Assembly: GCA_051880395.1 (NCBI GenBank)
Contig: JBJENW010000026.1
Span: 1-26,368, forward strand
Source: JBJENW01 sp051880395
GTDB taxonomy: Bacteria; Bacillota; Clostridia; Lachnospirales; Lachnospiraceae
Direction: 5' to 3'
Length of the DNA: 26,368 nt
The notes under the pieces: generated by a model
What the model was told of the DNA's origin: nothing
The model's input: the letters and a program-made list of their open reading frames with translations, nothing else
The model's database searches: none
Translations under genes and position numbers: made by a program
In this document: piece by piece, positions 13,666-22,439 of the stretch
How positions within the stretch are numbered: position 1 is the stretch's first letter
How the letters are laid out: each line of letters opens with the position of its first letter

Positions 13666-16600
13666 ATCGTCTGCCCGCCTGATCTCTCCAAGTCCTTTTA
13701 GCAGGCGGCTCGACATTCCATAAAGCTCCTGCGTCTGTATCTCTCGGATGCCTGATTCTTCTGTTTGTGGCGAATCTGCCTGTGATCTTGACACCCATGA
13801 CAGTGTGCCCGGTTTACTAGAGACAAACCGCAGTTCGCAGTCACGGTCACTTCCAAGCTGCTGTTGCAGTTTTTCGCGCTGCTCTACGAGAAGTTGTAAC
13901 GTCTTCTCATCCTCTGCTGTGATAAGTCCGTCTACTTTTTTTTCACTGACTTTCATCTGCATCGCAACTTTTCCCAACTGTGGCGAGTCAAAAAATACTT
14001 CCAGCTTTCCTTTTTCTTCCTTGCCGCGCACAATCTTTAACGAAACATCCGTCAATTCACCGCCTACCAACACTGGAATTGCATACTGTTCGTCTTTGAC
14101 CATATGCGTCACAATCTCCATCTGCGCCGATGCCATCTGCAACTGATTCAGATTTAGACTTGTCACCTCGACATCCGAAGAAAGCATGGTCTGCATCGCA
14201 TGTTCTGCCGTCTCTGCCAGCTCTTTTTCTGCCTCTGCCAGCTCTTCCGGTGTCTTGACTGCTTCAGCAAATTTTTCCAGTGTCTGCTGCTTTAAATTTT
14301 CCACATCCAGCTCCTCCCCATCCGGGAGCGCATCGAACAACTGCGAGAACACATTTCGCTTTCCGCTTGTCATCTGTCGCATGGCCAAAATAGTTCCGAC
14401 CGTATTCGGAAGTTTAAACTGCTCTAACAGCTCGTAGACCTGCCGCGGCGCTTTGGCTGCCTCCTCAAAACGCGCCAACTGCTCTTTGAAATACGTTTCT
14501 TCCTGCACCTGTTCTTCCTCTTGCCGTGGTAGCTCGCCCAGAAATTCCTTCAACTCCTCCGGCGTCATGCTCATCCATTCCTGTTCCTGTAAAAGCTGTG
14601 CCTTCTGTGGTGTCAGAACCTCTTTCACCTGATGCAGGCAGTCTAACTGATACACGCGTTCCATCTGCTCTGTGATCGAATTTTCTATCGTTCCGGTCCC
14701 GGTTTTCAATTCTGTTTCATCATCGATCGCATAACTTTTTCCGCTCTTTTTCTGCGAGCGCACCACCGTCAAAAGATTTCGCATCGTCATGTCACGCCCT
14801 TGATGCAGCACAGCTCCGACTGCCGCACTGTCCGTTTTTTCCACCTGATGGATCAAACGGTACATTCCGATATACGCATCGCGTTCTTCCTTAGTGATAT
14901 CATGCTTTTTCTCCACCTGATATAAAAATTTGCTGAAACTTTCTGTCCCGTCATCACCCTGTTCTTGCAAAATTGCTTCTGCCGTCTCGTTCAGTTTCTG
15001 GATATTCATGTCCAACGGATGAATCCCCTTTCGAATCATCGCAAGCACCACAGACGGTTTCATATGGTCAAATGTTTTTTGCACTTGTTGATCTGCCGCT
15101 TTCATCTGTGTGATCGACTCCGGTGTGATTTCAAGCTGGTTATACGCTAAGATGCGCACAGCACGCGCATTATCCTCCGTCGGCTTCATCCCATAATCAG
15201 AAAGGATCTCATCCACATTGGAAAACGCTTTTTTCATGGAATCCCCTAAATCCGGGCGCACCTGCGTCTGCATGGTCTCATAGCGCTGATTGGCTTTTTC
15301 CATCTCTGCCTGCAGTTCTTTTCCGACTTTTAACACACCCTTAAGCGTATCCTCTGTCGGCATCTGCTCTGCCTGTTTTTCGAGCGGTTTGTAATCCGGC
15401 TGATCTTCCCATACTTTCATGCGCCCTAATGTATACGCTGGAAGTTCCTTGATCTGTTCGATACTCTCAGTTGTCTCCCGAAAGATCGCCGTATTTTCTT
15501 TGGTCGGCTCTACATTATTTTCTGCCAAAAGTTGTCTGTAATACTGATCTTCCACATCCTTTAACTGCTCCACCAATTCCTCTAATGGCTTTACATCGAT
15601 GTCAATTCCCTGCTTGATGAGCTGATACGCGGACGATGCCGTCAAAAGTAATTGTGCCTCTGCAAGTGTCCGCTGTGCCTTTGCCATCGTAAACTCCGCC
15701 ACCGTCACATGCTTTATTTCTGACTGCATCTGCGCCTGCGGATTTTGGTCTTTTTGCGGACTATCCTGCTCCTTTTTTCTCTGATTCTGCATCTGGCGCA
15801 GTGTCTGTATCGTGATTGGCTGTTGATCTTCCAGCAACGTCAGTACATCCTCCGATTTTGCCTCTAAAATCGTCTGCTCTGCCTGCTCGGCTTTTTCCAT
15901 TGAACGATAAGAGGCGATGAGAAGCGCATTCCCCGCTTTTTCCCCTTCCGAGATTGCACTTACCGCTGCCTGCACGACTTCCTCCTGTGCCGGCGGAAGT
16001 GTCAGATTCTGCAGATCCATCGCATAGTTCAGATTTTCTTCTGTCAAAGGAATCTCCTCCTGCATCATCCACTCCGCTGTTTTCATTGTGTCTGTATTTA
16101 CCGGAAGTCCCGCCTGTTCAATCACCTGCTGCATCTGCTGCTGCAGACCACGATCCGTCTCAACAGACAAACCTCGTGCTTTCTGTCCAACTGCATCGGA
16201 AACGCTTTGCTCTGAAAACGTAGAACCAGTCTGATTTTGCGCTGTATAATTCTGTATCGCCTGTCGCTGTAGCTGTGCATAATCTGCTGCATCTGGCGCC
16301 ACACTCTGTAAAGACGCACTGCTGCAGTGCTCCGCCACATACAGATTTTCCACCGTCGGTGCTTTTTGTGTCTGCAAAAGATATTTCACGCCATCCGAGT
16401 CCAACGGTTTTAAGCTCTCCACCTGCTCCACCGTCTGTGCAAGATCCGTCACATTTTCCTGTGTCACCGGAACATCTGCCTGCTGCATGGCACGCGCTAC
16501 CTGCTCTGCGAATGCCACATCTCCCGTATACGCCTGTACCGTCTCTATGTCCGGTGTATCCCCAAAACAGCTGATATCTTTTCCCGACTCCGCCAGTGTC

Positions 16601-16980
16601 ATTTTAATCTTATCCATCTCTGTCACGATCGTGGCACTGTCCGTATCCGCCGGTGAAAATCCGTCCTCTTGTGCTTTCTTGTAGTCCTCGGCCGTCATCG
16701 TATTCGAAAGCATCACCATCTGTTCTTTTCGCTGTGTGGCATCCATTCCGTCAAATGTATTCTGAATCGAATCCTGTACCGGTGTCTGCTCCTTCTGTGG
16801 CTTCTGATAGACCGGCTCCTGTGTCTCTTTCTTTGTCTGAGAAAGATGCACATCCACCGACCGCATTCCTGCTTTTTCTTTCTTCTTTGTATCCTCTGAC
16901 ATCCCGACCGCCTCAAACGCATCCGTATATCCCGCCTGCGTCTGTTCAGTCTTTGTCAGATTCGCTGCATTTATCACCAT
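13663..16980 (-). CDS. Large DUF6240 flagellar protein with FliK-like C-terminal domain
   Basis: A 1105-residue soluble protein without signal peptide or membrane helix, rich in Gln and Glu. The central region holds many degenerate helical repeats containing a xPxTxEN core (PVTQENV, PLTEENL, EPTKENT, KPTEDNA), typical of DUF6240 proteins. Residues about 968-1050 (IPVLVGGELTDVSLKI, then SPQLGKVAMQMKVSEKKVDG, then LLVEQREKLQQQL) look like the C-terminal hook-length domain of FliK. It may therefore be a secreted ruler or switch for flagellar export. That role is inference; the position just upstream of flagellin supports a flagellar one. ATG 16980 lies about 12 nt after AAGGAGG. The longer open frame upstream would read through a terminator hairpin and is rejected. 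Confidence 0.75.
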   Translation of the reverse strand: MVINAANLTKTEQTQAGYTDAFEAVGMSEDTKKKEKAGMRSVDVHLSQTKKETQEPVYQKPQKEQTPVQDSIQNTFDGMDATQRKEQMVMLSNTMTAEDYKKAQEDGFSPADTDSATIVTEMDKIKMTLAESGKDISCFGDTPDIETVQAYTGDVAFAEQVARAMQQADVPVTQENVTDLAQTVEQVESLKPLDSDGVKYLLQTQKAPTVENLYVAEHCSSASLQSVAPDAADYAQLQRQAIQNYTAQNQTGSTFSEQSVSDAVGQKARGLSVETDRGLQQQMQQVIEQAGLPVNTDTMKTAEWMMQEEIPLTEENLNYAMDLQNLTLPPAQEEVVQAAVSAISEGEKAGNALLIASYRSMEKAEQAEQTILEAKSEDVLTLLEDQQPITIQTLRQMQNQRKKEQDSPQKDQNPQAQMQSEIKHVTVAEFTMAKAQRTLAEAQLLLTASSAYQLIKQGIDIDVKPLEELVEQLKDVEDQYYRQLLAENNVEPTKENTAIFRETTESIEQIKELPAYTLGRMKVWEDQPDYKPLEKQAEQMPTEDTLKGVLKVGKELQAEMEKANQRYETMQTQVRPDLGDSMKKAFSNVDEILSDYGMKPTEDNARAVRILAYNQLEITPESITQMKAADQQVQKTFDHMKPSVVLAMIRKGIHPLDMNIQKLNETAEAILQEQGDDGTESFSKFLYQVEKKHDITKEERDAYIGMYRLIHQVEKTDSAAVGAVLHQGRDMTMRNLLTVVRSQKKSGKSYAIDDETELKTGTGTIENSITEQMERVYQLDCLHQVKEVLTPQKAQLLQEQEWMSMTPEELKEFLGELPRQEEEQVQEETYFKEQLARFEEAAKAPRQVYELLEQFKLPNTVGTILAMRQMTSGKRNVFSQLFDALPDGEELDVENLKQQTLEKFAEAVKTPEELAEAEKELAETAEHAMQTMLSSDVEVTSLNLNQLQMASAQMEIVTHMVKDEQYAIPVLVGGELTDVSLKIVRGKEEKGKLEVFFDSPQLGKVAMQMKVSEKKVDGLITAEDEKTLQLLVEQREKLQQQLGSDRDCELRFVSSKPGTLSWVSRSQADSPQTEESGIREIQTQELYGMSSRLLKGLGEIRRADD

Positions 16981-17052
16981 AAACTGAATCTTCCTCCTTT
17001 TTGTTCCAAACATTCTCGTTCTGCTTATTATCAATATCGAACTGTTTTCCAC

Positions 17053-17094
17053 AAAAAACAAGAGCAGCATGGAACTTTTCCACACTGCCCTTGT
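17053..17094 (-). terminator. Rho-independent terminator after glgB
   Basis: A 17-bp stem with G-U pairs (ACAAGGGCAGTGTGGAA with TTCCATGCTGCTCTTGT), a 3-nt loop, then TTTTTT on the minus strand. It separates glgB from the flagellar genes. Confidence 0.85.
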
Positions 17095-17110
17095 CTTTTC
17101 CACAAAGTTT

Positions 17111-19204
17111 TTATTCTTTTTCACGATGTACCCGTTTCAACGCCCGTTTCCGTTTCGGAGCCGATTTTCCTGTTACCGACTGTTGTGCTTTTGCGGGTGC
17201 AGCTTTCTGCTGCTGTTGTACCGGTATAGACTTCTGTTGCTGCTTCGATTCCGATGACTGTGTTTTTACCGGTATTGATTTTTTCTTTTTCTCAACCACA
17301 TCCGGTGTCCGGTCAAAAGAAAAAATTGCAACACCATAAGCAGGCAATTTATATCCGATCGAATATTCTCTTCCGTCCCACTCTTCCTCTTTTGCCTTGT
17401 AAGTCTGCTGCTGTTTCACGCCGCTTCCACCAAAACGCGCTTCCTCACTGCTGAAGATCAGCTTATATGTGGACGGATATGGAACTCCGACGCGGTAATC
17501 CTCCCGTGCGACCGGTGTAAAGTTGATGACAAATAAAAGATTATCCCCGCTTGCGCCTTTTCGAACAAAACTAAAGATACTATGTTCGGCGTCATTTGCA
17601 TTGATCCACTCAAATCCATCCTGTCCGCGATCCCACTGATACATCGCCGGATATTTCTGATAAATATGTAATAATTCGCGCATGAAATTCTGGATCTGCT
17701 GATGTTCCGGTTGTGCGAGCAGATACCAGTCAAGTTCCCGCTCTTCACTCCACTCACGCAGCTGCGCAAAATCCTGTCCCATAAACAGCAATTTCTTTCC
17801 CGGATGACCGATAAAGAATGCATACGCGGCTTTTAAGTTATCGAATTTTTCTTTTCCGAGTCCCGGCATCTTATTGATCATCGAGCATTTCAGATGCACG
17901 ACCTCATCATGCGATAAAACTAAGATATAATTTTCTGCATAATTATAGGACATTGCAAATGTCATACGGTTGTGATTATCTTTTCTGAAATATGGGTCCA
18001 GACTCATATAGTCGATAAAATCATGCATCCAGCCCATATTCCATTTATAAGAAAAGTTTAATCCACCCTCGTTTGCCGGTCTGGTCACATCCGGCCATGC
18101 GGTCGATTCCTCCGCGATCATAACCGCACCCGGATTTCTTCCGGTCACGACCGTATTGATATGGCGGAAAAATTCGATCGCCTCCAGGTTTTTATTTTCT
18201 CCATATTGGTTGCGTACCCAGTCCCCATCCTGTTTTCCATAGTCAAGATATAACATAGACGCAACCGCATCCACTCGCAGACCATCCACATGATACTGTT
18301 CTATCCACATCAGGGCACTGCCGATCAAAAAGTTTTTGACTTCTCCCATGCCATAATTAAAGATCTTCGTTCCCCAATCCGGATGCTCTCCCATCCGCGG
18401 GTCCGGATATTCGTACAACGGCTTTCCGTCAAACTCTGCTAGTCCGGAAGCATCTTTTGGGAAATGCGCCGGTACCCAGTCTAAGATTACGCCGATATTA
18501 TGCTGATGCAGATAATTTACCAGATAAGCAAAATCTGCCGGGGAACCGTAACGTGATGTCGGTGCATAATAGCCGGTTACCTGATAGCCCCAGGACGCAT
18601 CAAACGGATACTCAGAAATTCCCATCAATTCTACATGCGTATATCCCATATCCAAAACATACTCTGTCAATGACTCTGCAAATTGCTGATAGCTGTAAAA
18701 TCCCTCATCTTCTCTGTTTGGATGCCGCTTCCAGGAACCTGGATGCACTTCATAGATTGCCATCGGCTTTTCATAGCCATTCGTCTCTTCCCGTTTTTGC
18801 ATCCATTTTGAATCGGACCAGCGGAATTTCGTGATATCTACGATTTTCGATGCGGTTCCTGGTCGTTTTTCAAACGCATTTGCATACGGATCCGCTTTAT
18901 AAAGCTTCTCTCCCTCTGATGTCACGATCATATATTTATAAAGATCGCCCTCTTTTGCCTCTGGAATAAACAGCTCATACACGCCTCGCTCCTGTGGCTC
19001 TACGCGCTCCATCTCATCTTTCTCTTCATCCCAGTTATTAAAGGAACCAATCACAAATACTTTCTCTGCATGCGGAGCCCAAACGGTAAACTGTACACCG
19101 TTTTTCCCATTCTCCTTTGTCAAATGTGATCCCATTTTTTTATAAATGTCGTAATGTGTCCCCTCTCCAAAGTAATACATATCCAAGTCTGAAAATTTCT
19201 GCAT
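17111..19204 (-). CDS. glgB: 1,4-alpha-glucan branching enzyme (GH13) with basic C-terminal tail
   Basis: A 697-residue cytoplasmic enzyme that forms alpha-1,6 branches in glycogen. A CBM48 domain covers about 30-130, and the GH13 barrel carries DWVPAHFP (242-249), the nucleophile D312 in GLRVDAVAS, the acid E365 in IAEEST, and D433 in SHDEVVH. A C-terminal beta domain runs to about 631. The remaining 66 residues are not part of the usual enzyme. They are Lys/Gln-rich, probably disordered, with KSIPV twice and a strongly basic end. The SD is GAGGTGTAGT. The gene lies 33 bp downstream of the TPR-ATPase gene without a terminator between, so both are likely cotranscribed. Confidence 0.95.
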   Translation of the reverse strand: MQKFSDLDMYYFGEGTHYDIYKKMGSHLTKENGKNGVQFTVWAPHAEKVFVIGSFNNWDEEKDEMERVEPQERGVYELFIPEAKEGDLYKYMIVTSEGEKLYKADPYANAFEKRPGTASKIVDITKFRWSDSKWMQKREETNGYEKPMAIYEVHPGSWKRHPNREDEGFYSYQQFAESLTEYVLDMGYTHVELMGISEYPFDASWGYQVTGYYAPTSRYGSPADFAYLVNYLHQHNIGVILDWVPAHFPKDASGLAEFDGKPLYEYPDPRMGEHPDWGTKIFNYGMGEVKNFLIGSALMWIEQYHVDGLRVDAVASMLYLDYGKQDGDWVRNQYGENKNLEAIEFFRHINTVVTGRNPGAVMIAEESTAWPDVTRPANEGGLNFSYKWNMGWMHDFIDYMSLDPYFRKDNHNRMTFAMSYNYAENYILVLSHDEVVHLKCSMINKMPGLGKEKFDNLKAAYAFFIGHPGKKLLFMGQDFAQLREWSEERELDWYLLAQPEHQQIQNFMRELLHIYQKYPAMYQWDRGQDGFEWINANDAEHSIFSFVRKGASGDNLLFVINFTPVAREDYRVGVPYPSTYKLIFSSEEARFGGSGVKQQQTYKAKEEEWDGREYSIGYKLPAYGVAIFSFDRTPDVVEKKKKSIPVKTQSSESKQQQKSIPVQQQQKAAPAKAQQSVTGKSAPKRKRALKRVHREKE

Positions 19205-19237
19205 ACTACACCTCTTTCACCCTTATTCTTAATCTTT

Positions 19238-22200
19238 TTATTCCTCTATTTCAAAATCTTTTTCCTTAAGCGGTATATATTCCTCTTCCTCTTTTCGATT
19301 TGAGAGCATGCCTAAGATCTTTTTGAAACCACTCTTTTGGGAACGCGCGATGGCATCATCCACGATTCCTTTTACTTCTGTCAAAGTCGTTGCCTGATCC
19401 CGCTTTTGGATACTACTGATCCGATTGTAAAGTGCCAAAACACCCATTTCATCGATCCGGTATCCCAGATCCTTCGCATACGAACGACCGAATGCAACGA
19501 GTTCGTCACTGGTAAAATACGGAATATCTACGCGCTCTGTAAATTTTGCAGCAAATCCCGCATCTAAGCTCAACGCTTTTCGAATTCCTGCTCTGGTATC
19601 TTCCAGAATCACAAGCAGGCTGTTCGTATCCCCTTCCATCAAAAGAGACAACTTTATCGCGGTCTGCTTTTCCAGTTTTCCAGCATTTTCTATGATCAGA
19701 TAGCCACCGGAAACTTTCTGTAAAATGTGTGCGACGTCTTTCTGATTTAATATATCTGCATCGATCTTGCCCACCTGACATTTGTCACCGCCGCCTAATT
19801 TCTGCATTGCTTTGATCAAATCTGCCGCTAATACGGTCTTTCCACTGCCATGAATTCCCTGAATCAAAACATTTCCCATACGCGAACTGACACTATTTCG
19901 CCGATTCTCCAGCATTCCCTGTAAAGTCCTGCAAAGCTGCTGTTCCATGCCGGTCACCGGTACAAAGTAGGAAAAGATTTTTCGAATCTCCCTTGGAAGT
20001 CTCACCATTTCCTCCTCCAACTCTAATTCGTGTGCATACACATCTTCTCCCACCTGACTCTCCAGATCTTTCTGACGATCCACGACTTTTTGTGCCTCTT
20101 TCGTCTTATCTTCTTGTATCTCTTCCTCTTCGGATGCTGCTTCCTCTAGAAGTTTCTGTTCTTTCGTTAAATCTACACTTTCCTCTGGATTCTGTGCTTC
20201 CTCTTCGGATGCATCTGTATTCTCCTGTGAAATCGATTCTTGTTCCTCTTCATCTTCCTTTTCGGATACAGATATTTCTTCCTCTGGTGTAAGTTCCTGT
20301 GCAAACTCTGTCTGCTGCTCTACTGCATCCGGTTCATAGATATCTTCTTGTCGTACGCGGTCCCGCACCGCCTGAAACGAATCCCGCATTTTATGCAGAA
20401 TCCCGCTCAGATCGGGCATCCGCTGCGTCGGCTCTAACAGCAGTTCTTCATCCGCCGCTTCGAGTTCCTCCTGCAGTTCTTCTTCCACACGCCGCAGTTC
20501 CTGTTCCTCCGCCTGCATATCCGCCGCTTCCAATTCTTCCTGCAGCTCTTCTTCTGCACGTTGCAACTCTTTTTTCTCCACCGGATTCAACTCCGGTTTT
20601 TGCTCAACCGATGAAAGATTCTCCGATGAAAGAATTGGCTGTGGAACCTCGATCTTTAAATTCATATTTGGAATTTGAATGGATGGCATCTGTGAATTTG
20701 GCGGAATCATTTCGTCCAGTTCGAGTCGTTGTTCCTTTTCTACGCCTTCTTCCGATTCTTCAGAAAAAGCGTCCTCCGGTTCTCCCAGATACTCTTCCTC
20801 CAAAAGTTCTTCCAATTCTTCCGAGTCTTCTTCCTCTTCCTGTTCCCTCTCATCAACGTCTATATTTACTGTCTGCTCTAATTCTGTATTGACTTCTTTC
20901 AACTTTGACTCTACTGCATCAATATCCTCTAATATTTTCGACGCTTCTTCTGACTCTACGGATTCTGTTTCTTTCTGCTCTGTTTGTATCTTTGCAGACA
21001 ACTCCTCCTGTTTTTCCTGCTGTTGTTGATTTAAGGTATCTATTTCCTGCTGAAGCATAGCCGTCATTTCCGCAACCATTTTTGCAGCCGCATCCGCGGT
21101 CATATGTTCTGTGTCATGCAATTTTTGACGTAACCGTGAAATGTCTGACTCGGGTATGATCCCGATCAGCTGATCCATGGTATCCTCTGCTTCTGCAATC
21201 GCCTGCAGCTTCGCCGCCTGCAGACGTTTCTCCTCCGCCTCACGGAATGTCTGTGCGGTCTGCCTGCGCGTTTCTTCCCATTCATCCAGCACACCCTGTA
21301 GCAGATCATACGCCTGCGGCCGTGCGGCTCCTTTCGGTGGATGCACAGAACTGACAGCTGACTCTGATAAATCATACTCTTTCTTTGCCTGCTCCTCCGC
21401 CTTTGCAGCTTCCATGATCTGCTTAAAGTTTTCTTCGATTCCTTCTTTCAGGCTCTCCCGATGCATCCGAACATCATCGACTTCCCGAATCTGTACCGGT
21501 CCATCCTCCTCTATTCCAGGGAGTGGAACGTGCAGACTGCGAGCAGCTGTCACCTGCATCGGTCGAGCCGTCAGATCATCTTCCTGCACTTCCTCTTTTT
21601 GATATTCCTGAATCTCTTTCTCAGCCGCATCTTCCGTCTGCATCAGAACCTGCTTCTCCCCTGCCGATTCTGTGTGCACTTCCTGTGCAGGTTCTTCTAC
21701 AACTTCCTCTGTCTGTTGCAGCTGACGCAGCTTTTCTGCCTGCTCATGGCTGAGCGGCTGATAGCGCATTTTCAATTTTAATGCTTTCTCTACATATGGT
21801 CCGTCTCCAAACCACAGAACCAGCTCATCACATGTTTCGATACATTTTTCTACCATATGTGCTCTGCTGTATAATGCAGCCAGTTCGTATGCCCATTCCT
21901 CTGTGTACTCCTGCTCTTTCAGATCCTCCATATCCTGAATCTGCAGACTGATGTCCTTGTCCTGTGCCTGATGCAGGCGATACCGAATCACATACTTTAG
22001 ATTGTCATGCGGAGCAATTTCCAGAAATTCCTGATAATACTCCTCTGCCTCCTCTAAGCTGTTCATCTTGATCGCCAGCATCGCCAGACGATAAATAATC
22101 ATTTTACCAATTGGAGACCGGTCATACGCGAGAAGCAGCATATCACGACTGTCTTCCATACGATCGACGTGTTCGTAAATCTCTGCCACCATACAAAGAG

Positions 22201-22324
22201 AATTTACACTGCGGACTTTTCTCCAGTTAATACTGTCTGCGATAGAAGCCGCCGTCTTATAATCGTGTTCGCTAGTCAGTGCCTTCATCTTCTCAAGCTT
22301 TAGCTTGTATTCATATTTGTCCAA
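19238..22324 (-). CDS. TPR and P-loop ATPase protein with long acidic coiled-coil linker
   Basis: A 1028-residue cytoplasmic protein of unknown function. Residues 1 to about 190 are TPR-like helical repeats. A very long Glu/Gln-rich coiled coil follows (about 200-790), which includes two copies of an EEELQEELEAAD unit. The C-terminal 205 residues form an AAA-type ATPase: Walker A GIHGSGKTVL (about 823-832), Walker B GYLIIENAG, and a sensor-like LLVILEDT. This makes it look like a scaffold with a CbbX/CfxQ-like motor, but substrate and partners are unknown. The TTG start is preferred because GAGGTGAGTCAA is a well-spaced SD; the GTG three codons earlier lies inside that SD. It probably shares a transcript with glgB. 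Confidence 0.75.
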   Translation of the reverse strand: MDKYEYKLKLEKMKALTSEHDYKTAASIADSINWRKVRSVNSLCMVAEIYEHVDRMEDSRDMLLLAYDRSPIGKMIIYRLAMLAIKMNSLEEAEEYYQEFLEIAPHDNLKYVIRYRLHQAQDKDISLQIQDMEDLKEQEYTEEWAYELAALYSRAHMVEKCIETCDELVLWFGDGPYVEKALKLKMRYQPLSHEQAEKLRQLQQTEEVVEEPAQEVHTESAGEKQVLMQTEDAAEKEIQEYQKEEVQEDDLTARPMQVTAARSLHVPLPGIEEDGPVQIREVDDVRMHRESLKEGIEENFKQIMEAAKAEEQAKKEYDLSESAVSSVHPPKGAARPQAYDLLQGVLDEWEETRRQTAQTFREAEEKRLQAAKLQAIAEAEDTMDQLIGIIPESDISRLRQKLHDTEHMTADAAAKMVAEMTAMLQQEIDTLNQQQQEKQEELSAKIQTEQKETESVESEEASKILEDIDAVESKLKEVNTELEQTVNIDVDEREQEEEEDSEELEELLEEEYLGEPEDAFSEESEEGVEKEQRLELDEMIPPNSQMPSIQIPNMNLKIEVPQPILSSENLSSVEQKPELNPVEKKELQRAEEELQEELEAADMQAEEQELRRVEEELQEELEAADEELLLEPTQRMPDLSGILHKMRDSFQAVRDRVRQEDIYEPDAVEQQTEFAQELTPEEEISVSEKEDEEEQESISQENTDASEEEAQNPEESVDLTKEQKLLEEAASEEEEIQEDKTKEAQKVVDRQKDLESQVGEDVYAHELELEEEMVRLPREIRKIFSYFVPVTGMEQQLCRTLQGMLENRRNSVSSRMGNVLIQGIHGSGKTVLAADLIKAMQKLGGGDKCQVGKIDADILNQKDVAHILQKVSGGYLIIENAGKLEKQTAIKLSLLMEGDTNSLLVILEDTRAGIRKALSLDAGFAAKFTERVDIPYFTSDELVAFGRSYAKDLGYRIDEMGVLALYNRISSIQKRDQATTLTEVKGIVDDAIARSQKSGFKKILGMLSNRKEEEEYIPLKEKDFEIEE

Positions 22325-22385
22325 TTGACTCACCTCAAAATTTAACTGTTCTTAACCCCTTTTTACTCCAAATTCTTCGAATCAT

Positions 22386-22402
22386 CTGATTTCTATAATC
22401 AG
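22386..22402. promoter_or_regulatory. Dyad at the transcription start of the TPR-ATPase gene
   Basis: CTGATTTCTATAATCAG, a 6-bp dyad with 5-nt centre. It overlaps the downstream edge of the -10 hexamer and the expected start site. It could be an operator, but no regulator is known. Confidence 0.3.
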
Positions 22403-22429
22403 TGTATCACAGCCATTTTCGTATGTCAA
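22401..22429 (-). promoter_or_regulatory. Sigma-A promoter of the TPR-ATPase/glgB transcript
   Basis: On the minus strand a perfect -35 TTGACA, a 17-bp spacer, then TACACT with an extended TGA before it. It starts only about 10 bp after the AI-2E gene stop. Confidence 0.8.
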
Positions 22430-22439
22430 AAATAAAGTG

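Noticed and set aside
13529..13798. 89-codon minus-strand frame across the flagellin leader
   Set aside because: It covers the sigma-28 promoter and the ends of two strong genes and has no recognisable domain.
16981..17124. N-terminal extension of the DUF6240 protein
   Set aside because: It would translate through the glgB terminator hairpin, and the internal ATG has a strong SD.
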